Positions 18,083 through 27,850 are shown, counted from the first letter of the stretch. The stretch is DNA of 64,000 bases from RI-231 sp041394905 (GCA_041394905.1 JAWKHJ010000010.1:155155-219154), one strand, 5' to 3'. The notes: a model not told the origin generated them from the sequence alone. Numbers and translations: made by a program.

Positions 18083-18521
18083 ATGGGGCGCAGATATCCG
18101 AGCCAACCCGTAGCGGGCGTGGGCGCCATCGTGCTGGCCGACGATCAGGTGCTGCTGGTGCGCCGCGGGCAGGCGCCGCAAAAAGGCTTGTGGTCGATCC
18201 TCGGCGGAGCGGTTGAGTTGGGTGAAACGCTGGCCGAGGCGGTCGCGCGCGAAGTTCGCGAGGAGTGCGGACTCGAAGTGCCCCGGCGTGTTGGTCGAAG
18301 TCTTTGAGCGCATCTTGCGCGATGCTGAGGCCCGAGTCGAGTACCACTACGTGCTGATGGATTACCTCTGCGAGCTCGAGGGCGGGACGCTGCGGGCCGG
18401 CGACGATGCGGCCGACGCGGCCTGGGTCCCGCTTTCGCAACTCGACGAGCTCGCGATGACCCGCGGTACGCCCGCCGTCATCCGTAAGGCGCACGCCATG
18501 CGCGCGCAGGTTTCGCCATGA
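18083..18521 (+). CDS. NUDIX hydrolase (one frameshift)
   Basis: Hydrolyses nucleoside diphosphates linked to another group. The full Nudix box GX5EX7REUXEEXGU begins 'GGAVELGETLAEAVAREV' and ends 'EECGL'. A one-base change near 18290 joins 'GLEVP' to 'GVLVEVFERILRDAEARVE' in the next frame; the C-terminal helix follows to a TGA at 18519. The ATG at 18083 is preferred because homologues start near 'RRYPSQPVAGVGAIVL'; an ATG at 18059 is possible. The stop overlaps the mutS2 start as ATGA, so translation is coupled. Confidence 0.85.
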
Positions 18522-20969
18522 CATCCGCCGCACGAGAAGCGCTGGAGCTCGATGCCGCGCTCGCCCTACTCGAGCGCTACGTCGCGGGCCCTTTGGGCCG
18601 CCGGCGGCTGGAGGCTTTTTCCGTCGAGCCGCGCTTCCCCACGACCGAAGGAGCCCGTCGCGCGCTCGACGAGGTGGGGCGAGGCGATGGACTGGATGCG
18701 GGCGTCCGAGTCCGCCGACCGCCGGACCCTGACGCCCCTGCCGCGCTTCCAAGGCTTGCGCGACATCGTAGACGCCGCCGACGAGCTGCAAGCCGAGGGC
18801 GCAGTGCTCGAAGCGCACGAGATCTTCGGCCTGCTCGAAGCGCTAGAACGCGCCGACGAGACCCGCCAGCGGTTGTGGCGCGAGCGCGCCCGTCGCCCGC
18901 ACCTGGGCGTCTACGCCGACCGCATCGACGACTTCACGGCCGTTCTGCGCGAGCTCTCGGGCAAGATTCTGCCCACAGGAGAGCTCGCCGACCACGCCTC
19001 GTCGGAGCTGGCGCGCATCCGGCGCCAGCTCGAGCGTCAGCGCCGCTCCGTCCACGAATCGCTCGACCGCTTCGTGCGCAAGCACTTCGACGAAGGGCTG
19101 TTGCAGGACGACTACGCGACCATCCGCAACGGCCGCTCGGTGGTGCCGGTAAAGGCGTCCTGGAAGGGCCGCGTGCAGGGCGTGATCCACACGGCGAGCT
19201 CGACGGGGCAGACCGTGTTCGTCGAGCCGCTCGAGACGATCGCGCAAAACAACCGCCTGGTCGAGCTCGAGGAAGAAGAGCAGCTCGAGATCGCGCGGAT
19301 TCTGCGCGCCATGACGGCGCGTCTACGCGAACAGGCCCCGCAGGTGCGCGAAGCCGTCGCGACGTTGGGCGACCTGGACTTCGTCTTCGCCAAGGCCCGC
19401 TACGGCCGCGACTTCAAATGCTGTTTGCCGACGTTCAACGAAGGCGACCGGCTCAAAGTCGAATGGGCGCGGCATCCGCTGCTCGAAGACGTGTTGCGGC
19501 GCTCGGGCGGCAAGGTCGTCCCGATGTCGCTGACGCTGGCCGCGGGCAGCCGCGTGCTCGTCATCTCAGGGCCCAATGCGGGCGGCAAGACGGTGGTGCT
19601 CAAGACGGTCGGCCTGTTCGCGCTGCTCGCGCAGAGCGGCGTGCCCGTGCCGGCGGCCGAAGCGGATTTTCCGTGGTTCGAAACCGTCCTGGCCGACATC
19701 GGCGACGCGCAGTCGATCGAGGCCTCGCTGAGCACGTTTTCGGCGCACATCGCCACGCTCAAGGGCATGTTGGAAGCCGCCGAGGGACGCTCGCTCGTCA
19801 TCATCGACGAGCTTGGCGGCGCCACCGATCCCGATGAAGGCGGAGCGCTGGCTGTCGCCGTCGTCGACCACTTTCTCGATCGCGGCGCTTACGCCTTGGT
19901 CTCGACGCACTTGCCGGCGCTGAAGATCCACGCCGCCTCGCGCGAGGAGATCGTCAGCGCTGCCATGGGCTTTGACGACCGCACGCTCTCGCCCACGCAC
20001 AAGCTGCTGGTGGGCGTGCCGGGCCAGTCGGCGGGCTTGGCGATGGCGGCCCGGCTGGGGCTGCCGGACGAGGTGATCGCGCGCGCCCGCACGGCGCTCG
20101 CCGAGCGCGAGCAGGAGGCGGGGAAGTTTCTCGATCGCCTGCGCCGCTCGGTGGAAGAGCAGGAAGAGCGGGAGCGGCAGTTTCGCGTGGAGGAGCAACG
20201 GCTGCGCGAGCGCGAACGCGACCTCGAGCGCGAGGCCGAGCAGCGCGAGAAGAAGAAGGTCGCCGAGCTCGAGCGGCGCTTCGCCTACGCCCTCAGTCAA
20301 GCTCAGCAGGCCAACCAGCAGGCGCTCGACGAGGCGCTCGCCCGGGTGGAAAAAGGGATGGAGGGCAAGCGCGCGCTCGTCAATGCGCAACGCACCGCCA
20401 GCCGCACCCAGCGCGAATCGCGCGAGCGCATGCAGAGCGCCGTCGCCGAAGCGTTGGGCAAGCAGCCGTCGGGTACGGCGGGCTCAGACGTCGCCTCGTC
20501 CGCCCTGCGCGAGGGAGCACAGGTCAAGCTTGGCGGTTTCGGCGCAACGGGCCGCATCCTGCGCAAGATCGGCGACGACCGCTGGGAGGTCCAGGTCGGC
20601 CAGCTCAAGATGCAGATCGGCTCCGATGACGTCTCGCAGGTGCTCGAAGAAACCGCGGGGCAGGGGAAGCGCTCGCTGCCTTCGGGCATCAGCTTTACGC
20701 CCGCGGCCAAGGACGAGGGCGGGCGCTTCGACGAGATCAACGTGATCGGCCGCACTGTCGACGAGGCCGAGGGCGAGGTGGACAAGTTCCTCGACCATGC
20801 CGTGCTTGCAGAGGTGCAGCGCGTACGAGTGATCCACGGTCACGGCTCGAATGCCTTGCGCCGCGGGCTGTGGAAGATGTTCGCGAACCACGTCCACGTG
20901 GAGAAGTACTACCAGGCCGAATCGCAGGAAGGCGGCGGCGGCGCGACGATCGTCGAGCTGAAGGTGTAG
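18518..20969 (+). CDS. mutS2: Endonuclease MutS2 (one frameshift near N-terminus)
   Basis: MutS2/Smr protein that binds branched DNA or, in some bacteria, stalled ribosomes. The ATG at 18518 opens 'REALELDAALALLERYVAGP'. After a frame change near 18690 the remaining 760 residues are clean. The core has a connector and long coiled arms, then Walker A 'ISGPNAGGKTVVLKTVGL' and Walker B 'LVIIDELGGATDPDEGG', with 'ALVSTHLPALK' after it. A long charged coiled coil precedes a KOW-like segment ('VKLGGFGATGRILRKIGD'). The C-terminal Smr nuclease domain has 'INVIGRTVDEAEGEV', 'VRVIHGHGSNALRRGLW' and the final 'GGGGATIVELKV'. Confidence 0.95.
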
Positions 20970-20998
20970 ACGCCGGTCCTGCGACGTAGAATGTCTGA

Positions 20999-22516
20999 GT
21001 GCTCTACCGTTCTTGCCTCGCCCTCGTCGCCGTTCTAGCCGGTTGCGCCTCCGCGCCAGAGGCCGCCGATCCGGCCAGTCCCCCAAACGTCGTCTACATC
21101 CAGAGCGACACGCACCGCTGGGGCGCCATGTCGTTCACCCAGACGCCGCAGGTGGTCACGCCCAACATGGCCAAGCTTGCCGACCAGGGCGTCTCGCTCG
21201 ACCGCTACTACGTCAACCTGCCCATCTGCACGCCCTACCGGGCCATGATGATGACCGGCCGCTGGCCCTACCAGCAAGGCCTGATGGCGAACCACATGAG
21301 CCTAGGCGAGCGCGTCGACATGCCGGAGGGCCAGAAGACCCGCGGCACCATCGCATGGACATTCAAAGATGCTGGCTATACCACCGGACACTTCGGCAAG
21401 TGGCACCTCGGCGGACGCGATGCGCGACCATTCGGCTTCGATCGCTCAGTGGTTTGGAACGGCACCAACAACCATCGCAAGAACACCTACAACGTCGACG
21501 GCGGCGACCCGCAGCCCTGGAAGGGCGAGTCCAACGCGACTGCCACCACCGAGCAGGCGCTCGACTGGATCGCCGAGGCCTCCAAGGGCGACAAACCCTT
21601 CTTCGCCGTCGTTTCGCTCAACCCGCCGCACGGTCCGTTTGACGATGCGCCCGACGCCAAGAAGGCGCTCTACCCGGACGAAAAGACGCTGCCGTTCCAC
21701 CCCAAGGATGAGATCCGCGACTTCGAGCAGCATCGCGATTACCACGCGCTGATCAGCGGCATCGACGGCGACCTGGGGATGGTGATGCAGCGGCTGGACG
21801 CGCTCGGGATCGCGGACAACACGATCCTCGTCTACACCTCAGACCATGGTGCGATGACCGGCATCGACGGCGTCTCGTACGGGCAGAAGCGGCACCCGAA
21901 CGACGAATCGGTGCGCGTGCCTTTCCTCATGCGCTGGCCCGGCCACATCCCGGCCGGGCGCGACCTCGAGACGCTCGCCTCGACGGTCGATGTGCTGCCC
22001 ACCCTCGCCGCTTTGGCAGGCGTTGCGCCCAAGCTCGAAGGCAGCGAATCGGGCGCGTATCTAGCTTCGCTCCAGGGAACGAACCTGGCGCCGTTTCTGC
22101 TCGACAAAGCCGATGGCGTTGCCGAGCCGCAAGAGGTCTTCCTCTCCCATCCCTCCAATATGAACAACAACGGCAGCCGCCACGAGATCGTCTGGCGCGC
22201 CATCGTCACGCCCGACTACACCTATGCCGTGACGGACAAAGGGGAGCACCGCCTGTGGAAGAACGGCGAGGGCTATCAGGATCCGAACCTGCTCGACGAC
22301 CCGGCGTACGCCGAGACGCGTGTCGAGCTATGGAACAAGTTGAATGCGCTAATGGATCGGACCGAGCGGCCCTACTACGACCAATGGTTCGCGAACGCGG
22401 CTGAGCATGAGCTGAAGGCCTGGAACCGCGAGCATGGCCTGGGCGACGACAACGTCGACCGCGAAGCAGGCAAGGCGTTTGTCTTCGACATGGCGCCGTC
22501 AAAACCGAAGCCGTAG
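20999..22516 (+). CDS. Sulfatase, lipoprotein
   Basis: Intact, 505 residues. The lipobox 'LVAVLAGCAS' (Cys 16) points to membrane anchoring in the periplasm. Alkaline-phosphatase-superfamily metal site residues are 'VVYIQSDTHRWGAMS' and 'LVYTSDHGAMTG'. The formylglycine motif is 'CTPYRAMMMTGRWP' (Cys 77), i.e. CxPxR with Tyr where Ser or Ala is usual. 'YTTGHFGKWHLGG' and 'VRVPFLMRWPGHIPAG' are standard. The GTG at 20999 is the only start that keeps the signal peptide. It is monocistronic, 29 bp after mutS2. A polysaccharide sulfate ester is the likely substrate (inference). Confidence 0.9.
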   Translation: MLYRSCLALVAVLAGCASAPEAADPASPPNVVYIQSDTHRWGAMSFTQTPQVVTPNMAKLADQGVSLDRYYVNLPICTPYRAMMMTGRWPYQQGLMANHMSLGERVDMPEGQKTRGTIAWTFKDAGYTTGHFGKWHLGGRDARPFGFDRSVVWNGTNNHRKNTYNVDGGDPQPWKGESNATATTEQALDWIAEASKGDKPFFAVVSLNPPHGPFDDAPDAKKALYPDEKTLPFHPKDEIRDFEQHRDYHALISGIDGDLGMVMQRLDALGIADNTILVYTSDHGAMTGIDGVSYGQKRHPNDESVRVPFLMRWPGHIPAGRDLETLASTVDVLPTLAALAGVAPKLEGSESGAYLASLQGTNLAPFLLDKADGVAEPQEVFLSHPSNMNNNGSRHEIVWRAIVTPDYTYAVTDKGEHRLWKNGEGYQDPNLLDDPAYAETRVELWNKLNALMDRTERPYYDQWFANAAEHELKAWNREHGLGDDNVDREAGKAFVFDMAPSKPKP

Positions 22517-22551
22517 CGAATGGAAAGGGTGGGTTGAAAACCGCTTCCGAG

Positions 22552-22571
22552 CCAGGGGCGGAAGCCCCTGG
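22552..22571. terminator. Hairpin between convergent sulfatase and peroxiredoxin genes
   Basis: Perfect CCAGGGGC-GGAA-GCCCCTGG hairpin with a GNRA-type tetraloop in the 73-bp convergent gap. It has no T-run on either strand, so it may be an mRNA 3' end structure for both genes. Confidence 0.5.
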
Positions 22572-22589
22572 TCCCGGGCTAACAAAGCG

Positions 22590-23105
22590 TTAATGCTTCA
22601 AGCGGCTGCAAGCCGTGGCGGCGCCGTCAATCGCGATCGCATCCGCGCCGCTGATGACTTCTTCCACCACGCCATTCTTGTCGATGACGAACGTCGTGCG
22701 GTTCGACATCCCGCGATCGTTCAGCACTCCGAAGGCCTTCGAGGCCGCCCCGCCTACGTCTGAGAGAAGGGCGAACTGCAGATTCAACGACTCGGCGAAC
22801 TTTTTGTTGGTCTCGAGGTCGTCGGTGCTGACGCCAAACACTACCGTATCCGCATCGGAGAATTTTGAGATACCAGCCTGGTATCCGCTCATCTCCTTCG
22901 TTCAACCACCGGTGAATGCTTTGGGGTAGAACGCCAAAACGACGTTCTTCTTGCCGCGGTATGCGGCGATCTTCTCCGTCCCGCCCTTGGTCGACGGCAA
23001 CTCGACGTCCGGCGCTTTGTCGCCCTTGGCGACTGCGGCGCTCAGAGTGGTTCCGGCGGCCATCGAAGCGAGGCCGAGAAGAGCGGCTCTGCGATCGATC
23101 TTCAT
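22590..23105 (-). CDS. Exported selenocysteine peroxiredoxin (AhpC/TSA, Bcp-like); in-frame TGA at the peroxidatic position
   Basis: Thiol/selenol peroxidase of 171 residues if TGA at 22904-22902 is read as Sec68. The ATG at 23105 follows AGGAGAAGGG. 'RRAALLGLASMAAG' is a Tat/Sec-like signal, so it works outside the cytoplasm. The AhpC/TSA core is 'KGDKAPDVELPSTKGG', 'VVLAFYPKAFTGG', TGA, 'TKEMSGYQ'. The TGA stands exactly at the C position of the universal PxxxTxxC motif and the frame is otherwise unbroken on both sides. Downstream are 'TVVFGVSTDDLETNKKFAE' and 'RTTFVIDKNGVVEEVI'. The only Cys in the body is near the C-terminus ('TACSRLKH'). A perfect SECIS-like hairpin follows the TGA. Without a selenium system the product would stop at 67 residues and be inactive. 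Confidence 0.88.
22869..22885 (-). promoter_or_regulatory. SECIS element of the peroxiredoxin
   Basis: On the mRNA strand GATACC-AGGCT-GGTATC forms a perfect 6-bp stem with a 5-nt loop. The loop starts 22 nt after the UGA, inside the usual bacterial window, and has G at its second base, as bacterial SECIS elements do. It would be bound by SelB with Sec-tRNA. Confidence 0.75.
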
Positions 23106-23204
23106 TTGCCCTTCTCCTAGTTAGTTGATTTCCAACGCGCGAGCCCGTTGGCTCCGCCTCATCATTCTAGAGCAACGTACAGCGCCGTGCAGTTTTCCGC
23201 GCCG

Positions 23205-24571
23205 TCATGGCCCGACCGGTAGGAAGACTGTCGGCTGCGTGACGAGCGCGTTCTGATGCACGACCACCTCGTGGTTCCCCGGCGCAAGGTTCGGGACGAC
23301 GACGTTGAACTGCTGCAGCCCGACGAACGTCGGGGCCGTGCCGGCGTAGAGCACCTGAGCGTCGGCGCCGCCGATGGTGATGCTGATGTTCTTGATGTGT
23401 TCGAGGTCTGCCGCCTGGCCTGGCTGGGCGGTCGTTGGCCCGAAGCCAGTTCCGTAGAGCAGCACCACGTCGCCCGGCCGCGCCAAGACCGCGCCGGAGA
23501 CGCCGCCGCTCGGCGCGATCATCAGCTGCGCGGTCACGCCGTTCACTGCCGCCGCGGGCCCTTGGCCTGGGGCGAAACCATTGGTGTTGTTAAAGGTAAA
23601 CAGGCCCGGCGAGTAGCGCGCCACGTCGACGTTGATCGTGTTGCTGCGCACTCGCTCTGGCCGCCGTTGCGGTTGATCACGGCCTGAATCTGGATCGTGT
23701 CGGCGGCGTTGGGAGGAAAGTCTGGCACTTGCAGGTTGGCTTGGTTTTCGCCGACGAAGATCATGCGGCCAAGGGCGGACGTTGGGGGATCGTTCGGCGT
23801 CTTGAATTCGAACGAGAGCTTGCCGAGCGATGTCGGCAACAGGCCTTCGACGTCATAATCCGCGACGGTCGCTTGGATGAACGCCCCGGGCGTTCAGGTT
23901 GGTGCCGAAGATGGAGAGCAATTGCTTCGGTGCGATCGCCTGGTCGGAACGCTGAGCGCGGCGGCGCTGAGCGCGCCGCCGCTCGACCGAAGCATCGGCA
24001 GAACTGGTCGGCGCATAGAGCGAGGCCGTCATTGCGGTGACGGTCAAGTCGCCGTTGGTGCCCTTGTCGTTGTTATTGGATGCCAGTCCCGGGCGACCGC
24101 GAAATCGACGGGACCGACGTCGGAAGCCTGGCGCGGTCCAGGTGAAGCCCCAGACTTGGCGCTTGGCCGGCCCGCCGGCGTTGGTGCTCACCGAGGTATG
24201 CGTCACGTATTGCGGGTCGCCGGAGGAGCACGGTGCGAACGAGCCAACCGAACAGCGAACGGCCACGAAGTTGTTGTTCGACGCAAACGTACCAGCGGTC
24301 TTGGTCGTGTCGTTGCGTTGCCGCGCGGTGAGCTGGAAACCCCAGCGGGTGGCGAACGCTCTCGAGGATCACGCGCACTCGGCTGCTTCGGGCACGTAGG
24401 GTCCAAACCTCCACGCGTATTGTGCCGGTGTTGTTGCCGTTCAGCGGGGCTAACCGGTGGCAGCGCTCTGCGCGCACCTGGGCTGGCTGCCGCCGGTGCG
24501 GCCACTCGCAGGCCGTTTTCGGTGGCGGCCAGCGGCAAGATGGTCACGAGAAAGAGTAGGAAAGAGCGCAT
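23205..24571 (-). CDS. Exported protein with Reeler/choice-of-anchor-like domain and TIGR03437-type C-terminus (frameshifted)
   Basis: The ATG at 24571 gives a signal peptide ('RSFLLFLVTILPLAA'). After a frame change the middle reads 'SVGSFAPCSSGDPQYVTHTS', 'KRQVWGFTWTAP' and 'GDLTVTAMTASLYAPT', resembling the Reeler-like choice-of-anchor domain. Next come 'QAIAPKQLLSIFGTNL' and 'LSFEFKTPNDPPTSALGRM', leading into the Solibacter-type repeat 'SPGLFTFNNTNGFAPGQ', 'GDVVLLYGTGFGPTTAQPG', 'SITIGGADAQVLYAGTAP' and 'QFNVVVPNLAPGNHEVVV'. At least four frame changes are needed (near 24480, 24260, 23890 and 23660). Function unknown; cell-surface location likely. Confidence 0.7.
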
Positions 24572-24689
24572 GAATACAAATGTCCTCTAGGGCACAAGAT
24601 CGGGCGCGGCCCCTCAGTGTTACCACACCCTTCCGGCCCTGCCAAAGAATTTTGCTGACAGCCTGGTTCAAGTCTACTAAGTTCTTAGT

Positions 24690-25067
24690 ATGTCGAAAGA
24701 GAAAGACATGCTCACCGACGCTGAGCTGGAAATCATGCAGGTCATCTGGGAGAAGCGCAAGGCCACCGTTCGTGACGTTTACGAGACGCTCAACGAGCGC
24801 CGTAAAGTGGCCTACACCACCGTGCTCACCATGATGAAGCTGCTCGAGCACAAGGGCTTCCTCTCGCGGGACGACTCGAGCGGACCCACGTTTACCGCCC
24901 GCGGCGGCAGCGCCAGAGGGTGGTCTCCGCCATGGTCAACGACTTCGTCGAGCGCGTCTTCCAGGGCGCCTCGCGGCCATTGCTGATGCACTTGATCGAA
25001 GAGAACGATCTGTCGGCGGAAGAGATCGACCAACTCGCCGAGCTGGCGCGGGAGGAAAAAGCAGTGA
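24690..25067 (+). CDS. BlaI/MecI/CopY-family repressor (frameshifted)
   Basis: Winged-helix repressor of about 125 residues, usually cleaved or released by its M56 partner. The ATG at 24690 starts 'MSKEKDMLTDAELEIMQVIW', then 'ATVRDVYETLNERRKVAYTT' (recognition helix) and 'TMMKLLEHKGFLSRDDS'. A frame change near 24900 leads to 'VSAMVNDFVERVFQGAS' and 'LSAEEIDQLAELAREEK'. At AAAAA (25056-25060) the frame runs straight into the next gene; deleting one A would give a TGA at 25065-25067 overlapping the GTG start of the M56 gene. AT-rich sequence TTGCTGACAG...AAGTTCTTAGTATG just upstream is the likely self-regulated promoter region. Confidence 0.85.
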
Positions 25068-26970
25068 GCGCGTATTGGCTCCTCGAGAATCTCTTGGCGT
25101 TCAGCGTTCAGTTCGCTTTGCAGTGGGAGGAACTGCGCTGGCGCTGGCGCGCCTAGGCCGTCGCGCTGCCCCGAGCGTACGGCTGGCGCTTTGCGCAGCT
25201 CGGCCTCCTTGCGGCGCTCTGCTCTCCCTTTCTTGCAGGTCCGCTCCGGCCCACTCACCGCGATCGACCCGGTCGGCGTGTCGATCGATCTCGACGCTCC
25301 GGGCACGGCAGGCGAGCGGAAAGCCGCGATCAAGCCCATGCAGATCGTGGCCGCTGCTGTCGGCTGCGGTGTTGTCTTTCGCCTGGGTTGGACGCCAATC
25401 GGCTTACCAGCCCTTGCGCGGCGTCGGCGGCGCGCGCGTCCCGCGGGCGCGGAGTGCCCTTCCCTTCACTGCGTTACGCGCCGAGCTCGGGGTCGAAGCG
25501 GAATTATGGGCCGGTGCGGAGGCCCTGTGGCGTTTGGCCTGCTTCGGCCAGCTGTTCTCGTCCCTGAGTCCCTGTTGGCCTCCGGCGGAGACCGGCTGGA
25601 TGCCGTGCTGGCGCATGAGCTTGTCCACTTGCGCTCGCGCGACTGGCTTTTCGTGCTCGCCGAGGAGCTGTTGCTCGCGTTCCTGTGGTTCCACCCCTAG
25701 CTTGGCTGCTCGTGCGCGAAATTCGGCTCACGCGTGAGGAAGTCGTCGACGCAGAAGCCGCGCAACTCGTCTCGGGGTCGGCCGGCTATCTCGAAGCCCT
25801 GCTCGCCATCGCGCGGCAACGGCTGCAGCCCGCCGGCGTTCCCGGCGCTGAATTTTGCGGGATCGCCAGATCGCGCGCCGTGTTGAAACCCTAATCCGAC
25901 AGGAGAATCCCATGTCTCGCACGCTGCAGCATTCGCTGACCTTCGCCGCCGCCGCTGGACTCGTCGTAGCGGCTTGGTGGGCGTCCACTCTGACTCCCCT
26001 GGAGGCGGCCCGCAGGTCGTCGCGTCAGGCGGAGGCGACCTCGTTTCGGTTGCGCAAGGTTCGGAAGGCCTCATTCTGCCCAAAGCGAAGCAGCCCCTTT
26101 TCCGGCGCTACTCCTACGGCGCTGATCGCCGGCGTGGAAGGCGACGTCACGCTGGAGTTGACCCTTGACGACGCCGGGAATGTTGTTGTCGATGCGCGCG
26201 CCGTGATCGGCCCGATCGAGCTGCGCCAGGAGGCGGTGCGTTGGGCGCTCGACTGGCGCTATGACCTCAGCGCACAGCCTGCCCGCACCATCCTCGCCAA
26301 GGTCTCGTTTCATTTGCCTCGTGAAGGCGCCCATCTGTCCTTCCCCGCTGCTCGCGCTGCCGGAGATGATGGAATCGGTCGATTTCCCGCCGTCGTCGCT
26401 GGTGCTCCGCGCCGTTCAGAGCGCCGACATCGATCCGCTCAATGCCGCCCTGCAGGCTCAGCTCGAACTTCTACATCGGCCGCAGTCTGGCCGACTCGAG
26501 CGTCGTCGACGCGATTCACGCCGACATCGTCGGGCTCACCGAGGCGGGCGACGCCTACAGCGCCATTCGGGCCGAAGTCGCTCCCGTGCCGACGGCGGCG
26601 CGGTCCTGGTGCGCCGGCCCGCACCGGTCGAGTGGAAGACGACTGAGGATGCGCCGAACGCGAAGACTGGCACGCCCAAACGGATCCGGGGTCGGCCAGG
26701 AAGCTCAAAAGAAAACGCTGCTGCGCCAAGTGCGGCCGGAGTATCCGAGGCCAGGCGCCAAGCGCGTGTTCAGGGAAAGGTCGAGCTCACGGTGATCCTC
26801 ACTGAACAGGGCGCTCGTCCGAACGGTCGAAGTCCTTTCGGGCCACCCCTTGCTGATTCCGGCCGCGGTCGATGCGGTCAAGCAGCGGCGTTACAAGCCG
26901 ACCGCTCAACGGCAACCCTGTCGAGGTCAGAGGCCCCGTGAATGTGAACTTCACTTCCCTCGCCCCATGA
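25064..26970 (+). CDS. BlaR1-like M56 membrane metallopeptidase with two C-terminal TonB-type domains (frameshifted)
   Basis: Sensor protease partner of BlaI. The GTG at 25064 starts 'SAYWLLENLLAFSVQ', the first helix. Further helices include the stretch around 25350, then the zinc site 'AVLAHELVHLRSRDW' and 'LAWLLVREIRLTREEVVDA'. 'RRVETLIRQENPMS' and a last helix near 25950 lead to the outside. Two TonB C-terminal-like domains follow: 'GVEGDVTLELTLDDAGNVV' with 'RQEAVRWALDWRY', and 'VQGKVELTVILTEQG' with 'IPAAVDAVKQRRYKPT', ending 'VRGPVNVNFTSLAP' at the TGA 26968. At least eight frame changes occur. Family context suggests response to cell-wall or envelope stress; the TonB-like domains may transmit the signal (inference). 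Confidence 0.75.
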
Positions 26971-26981
26971 AAGAAAAACCG

Positions 26982-27006
26982 GGAACTTCGTCGATTCGTT
27001 CGCGTA
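26982..27006 (+). promoter_or_regulatory. ECF-sigma-type promoter candidate
   Basis: GGAAC, 16 bp, CGTA, the spacing of sigma-W/sigma-E-type promoters, 12 bp after the M56 stop and before the C-rich RNA. Confidence 0.4.
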
Positions 27007-27011
27007 AATCC

Positions 27012-27119
27012 AATCAAGTGTTCGAGCGAGCGTCGAGCCTCAAGACCCCGAGACCAAACCCCACCACTCGGGCGCTCACGCCCTCCCAGGCCATCTCGGC
27101 ACGGGAGGGCGTCCCTTTT
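27012..27119 (+). ncRNA. Candidate C-rich leader/small RNA ending in a terminator
   Basis: No ORF is evident. The stretch contains AAGACCCC and CCAAACCCCACCA blocks, then a perfect 10-bp stem ACGCCCTCCC / GGGAGGGCGT around a 15-nt loop (27078-27112) and CCCTTTT. It may be a free small RNA, or a terminating leader of the beta-barrel gene 60 bp downstream. The layout resembles 11738 and 16386. Confidence 0.45.
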
Positions 27120-27179
27120 CGCACGCCTGGCAGCGGCGCGAAACGGCGCGCGCAAACCGGGAGTCTGACTCAATCGGAT

Positions 27180-27803
27180 ATGCAGCGACTCGCTCTCTTT
27201 GCGCTCTTCTTCTCAGCCCTGCCGCTTTGCGCTCAAACGCACGAGTTGGGCTTCCAATTCGGCAAAGCGGTATCGGAGGGACGGAGATTCCGTTTCGACG
27301 GTTTTCCGAATAACGTTTTCAAAGAGAGCAACGGCTACGCGGCGGGCGTGGCCTACAACGGCAAGATTGCCGGCGGCGATGGCATCGCGCTCAGCATCCA
27401 TGTGCCGGTTTTCGTGTTTGAGAACAAGGTCCCCGAGGGCGCCTTCAACCAAAACGCATTTCGCGACACCAGCAGCGCGACCGGTTTCATCACTCCGGGA
27501 TTGCAGGTTCGCTTCCTTCAGCCGTTCCCGATCCAGCCATACGTCTTCGCCGGGGTTGGCTACGCACGCGTTGCTCGGCTGACCCCGCGTAGCGGGATCG
27601 ACGACATCCACTTCGAGAACGAAGGCACTTGGGGCGTGAGCGCCGGCGGCGGCGTGGACGTCGTCTTCGGGCGGCACTTCGGAATCCGGGGCGAGATTCG
27701 GAGCCTCACCGCCGGCGGCAGCGACCGCATCGTCCAAGGCTTGACGCTTGACGACCCCGCCACTCGTTGGGCTGCCACGGCCGGCGTTTTATTCCGTTTC
27801 TGA
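27180..27803 (+). CDS. Outer-membrane beta-barrel protein (OmpW/porin-like fold)
   Basis: Intact 207 residues from the ATG at 27180. The signal peptide 'RLALFALFFSALPLCAQ' is followed by alternating beta strands ('ELGFQFGKAVSEGRRFRF', 'GITPGLQVRF'-type segments, 'PYVFAGVGYARVAR', 'WGVSAGGGVDVVFGRHFG', 'RGEIRSLTAGG'). It ends in 'AATAGVLFRF', a terminal aromatic as required for BAM-dependent insertion. It matches the general outer-membrane protein beta-barrel class; no specific substrate can be assigned. The frame is open upstream, but that would abolish the signal peptide. Confidence 0.8.
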   Translation: MQRLALFALFFSALPLCAQTHELGFQFGKAVSEGRRFRFDGFPNNVFKESNGYAAGVAYNGKIAGGDGIALSIHVPVFVFENKVPEGAFNQNAFRDTSSATGFITPGLQVRFLQPFPIQPYVFAGVGYARVARLTPRSGIDDIHFENEGTWGVSAGGGVDVVFGRHFGIRGEIRSLTAGGSDRIVQGLTLDDPATRWAATAGVLFRF

Positions 27804-27850
27804 CCCTTTCTTTCTGTACATTTCCGTCCGAGCTGGGCCAAAATCTCCAA

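Noticed and set aside
18083..18521. Programmed frameshift in the NUDIX gene
   Set aside because: No slippery heptamer or following pseudoknot at the break; a C/G-run indel near 18290 is enough, as in many neighbours.
18518..19837. 439-codon Arg-rich frame in mutS2
   Set aside because: Only its first 60 codons are the real MutS2 start; the rest is the wrong frame after a one-base error.
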